A stretch of DNA of 64,000 nt from Nitrosomonadales bacterium (GTDB lineage: Bacteria > Pseudomonadota > Gammaproteobacteria > Burkholderiales > Gallionellaceae): the NCBI GenBank assembly GCA_016235045.1, contig JACRME010000001.1, positions 124,001 through 188,000 of the forward strand, in the 5' to 3' direction. The position numbers were made by a program, and so were the translations under genes. Within the stretch, counting starts at the first letter, position 1. Each line of letters starts with the position of its first letter. Below, piece by piece: positions 63,997 through 64,000 of the stretch. The notes beneath the pieces are model-generated. The model searched no databases and was not told the origin of the DNA. It saw only the letters and a program-made list of their open reading frames with translations.

Positions 63997-64000
63997 GGTC

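Overview
The window reads as one contig from a Gram-negative betaproteobacterium. The best guess is the Nitrosomonadales/Gallionellaceae (Sideroxydans/Gallionella-like). This rests on the lepA-lepB-DUF4845-rnc-era-recO-pdxJ-acpS-nagZ order, the rpoE-rseA-rseB-rseC-degP order divergent from nadB, a MnmC/PagL/YaeQ-type gene set, the paired TIGR03545/TIGR03546 genes, and several families of GC-rich palindromic repeats. The assignment is an inference from gene content; no rRNA or tRNA gene is present.

Layout. 0-2.2 kb: end of an RpfC-type hybrid sensor kinase facing RpfF, the diffusible signal factor synthase. 2.3-9.8 kb: the classic lepA...nagZ housekeeping operon on the minus strand, with two surprises: nagZ is disrupted, and the conserved lepA tail holds two in-frame amber codons. 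9.9-13.8 kb: the envelope-stress sigma-E module (degP, rseC, rseB, rseA, rpoE) with a candidate self-regulated promoter, divergent from nadB. 15.6-19 kb: a signalling operon (class III cyclase with PEGA-like tail, small lipoprotein, Ser/Thr kinase) followed by a YgfX-like gene. 19-23.2 kb: rluB-recR-ybaB-dnaX, a PagL lipid A deacylase and the 4.5S SRP RNA. 23.3-23.9 kb: a 538-bp palindromic intergenic element.

24-33 kb: GIY-YIG protein, class I fumarase, YlqF GTPase, truncated haemoglobin, methyltransferase, mnmC with an in-frame repeat insertion, PsiF-repeat protein, a PilZ-like protein, a small membrane protein and a DMT exporter. 33-44 kb: an asparagine-synthase-like amidotransferase, two MFS transporters, a RutE-like reductase, a pseudouridine synthase, an M48 protease, and a di-haem peroxidase/Crp-Fnr locus with twin palindromic operator candidates. 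43.7-48.4 kb: DsrC/TusE-like protein, YaeQ, the Grx4-BolA pair, an unrecognised protein of about 393 aa, a TraB/GumN protein and a YcgR-like c-di-GMP effector.

48.6-58.3 kb is the most accessory-looking part: a serine beta-lactamase-like lipoprotein, a FapA-like protein, an SPFH lipoprotein with a small membrane partner, orphan lipoproteins, and an operon with two membrane-anchored J-domain proteins, one lacking HPD. 58.3-64 kb: a REP doublet, pepD, a mono-haem cytochrome, TIGR03545/TIGR03546 and a DUF4124 protein. No CRISPR array, prophage, transposase gene or integrase was seen.
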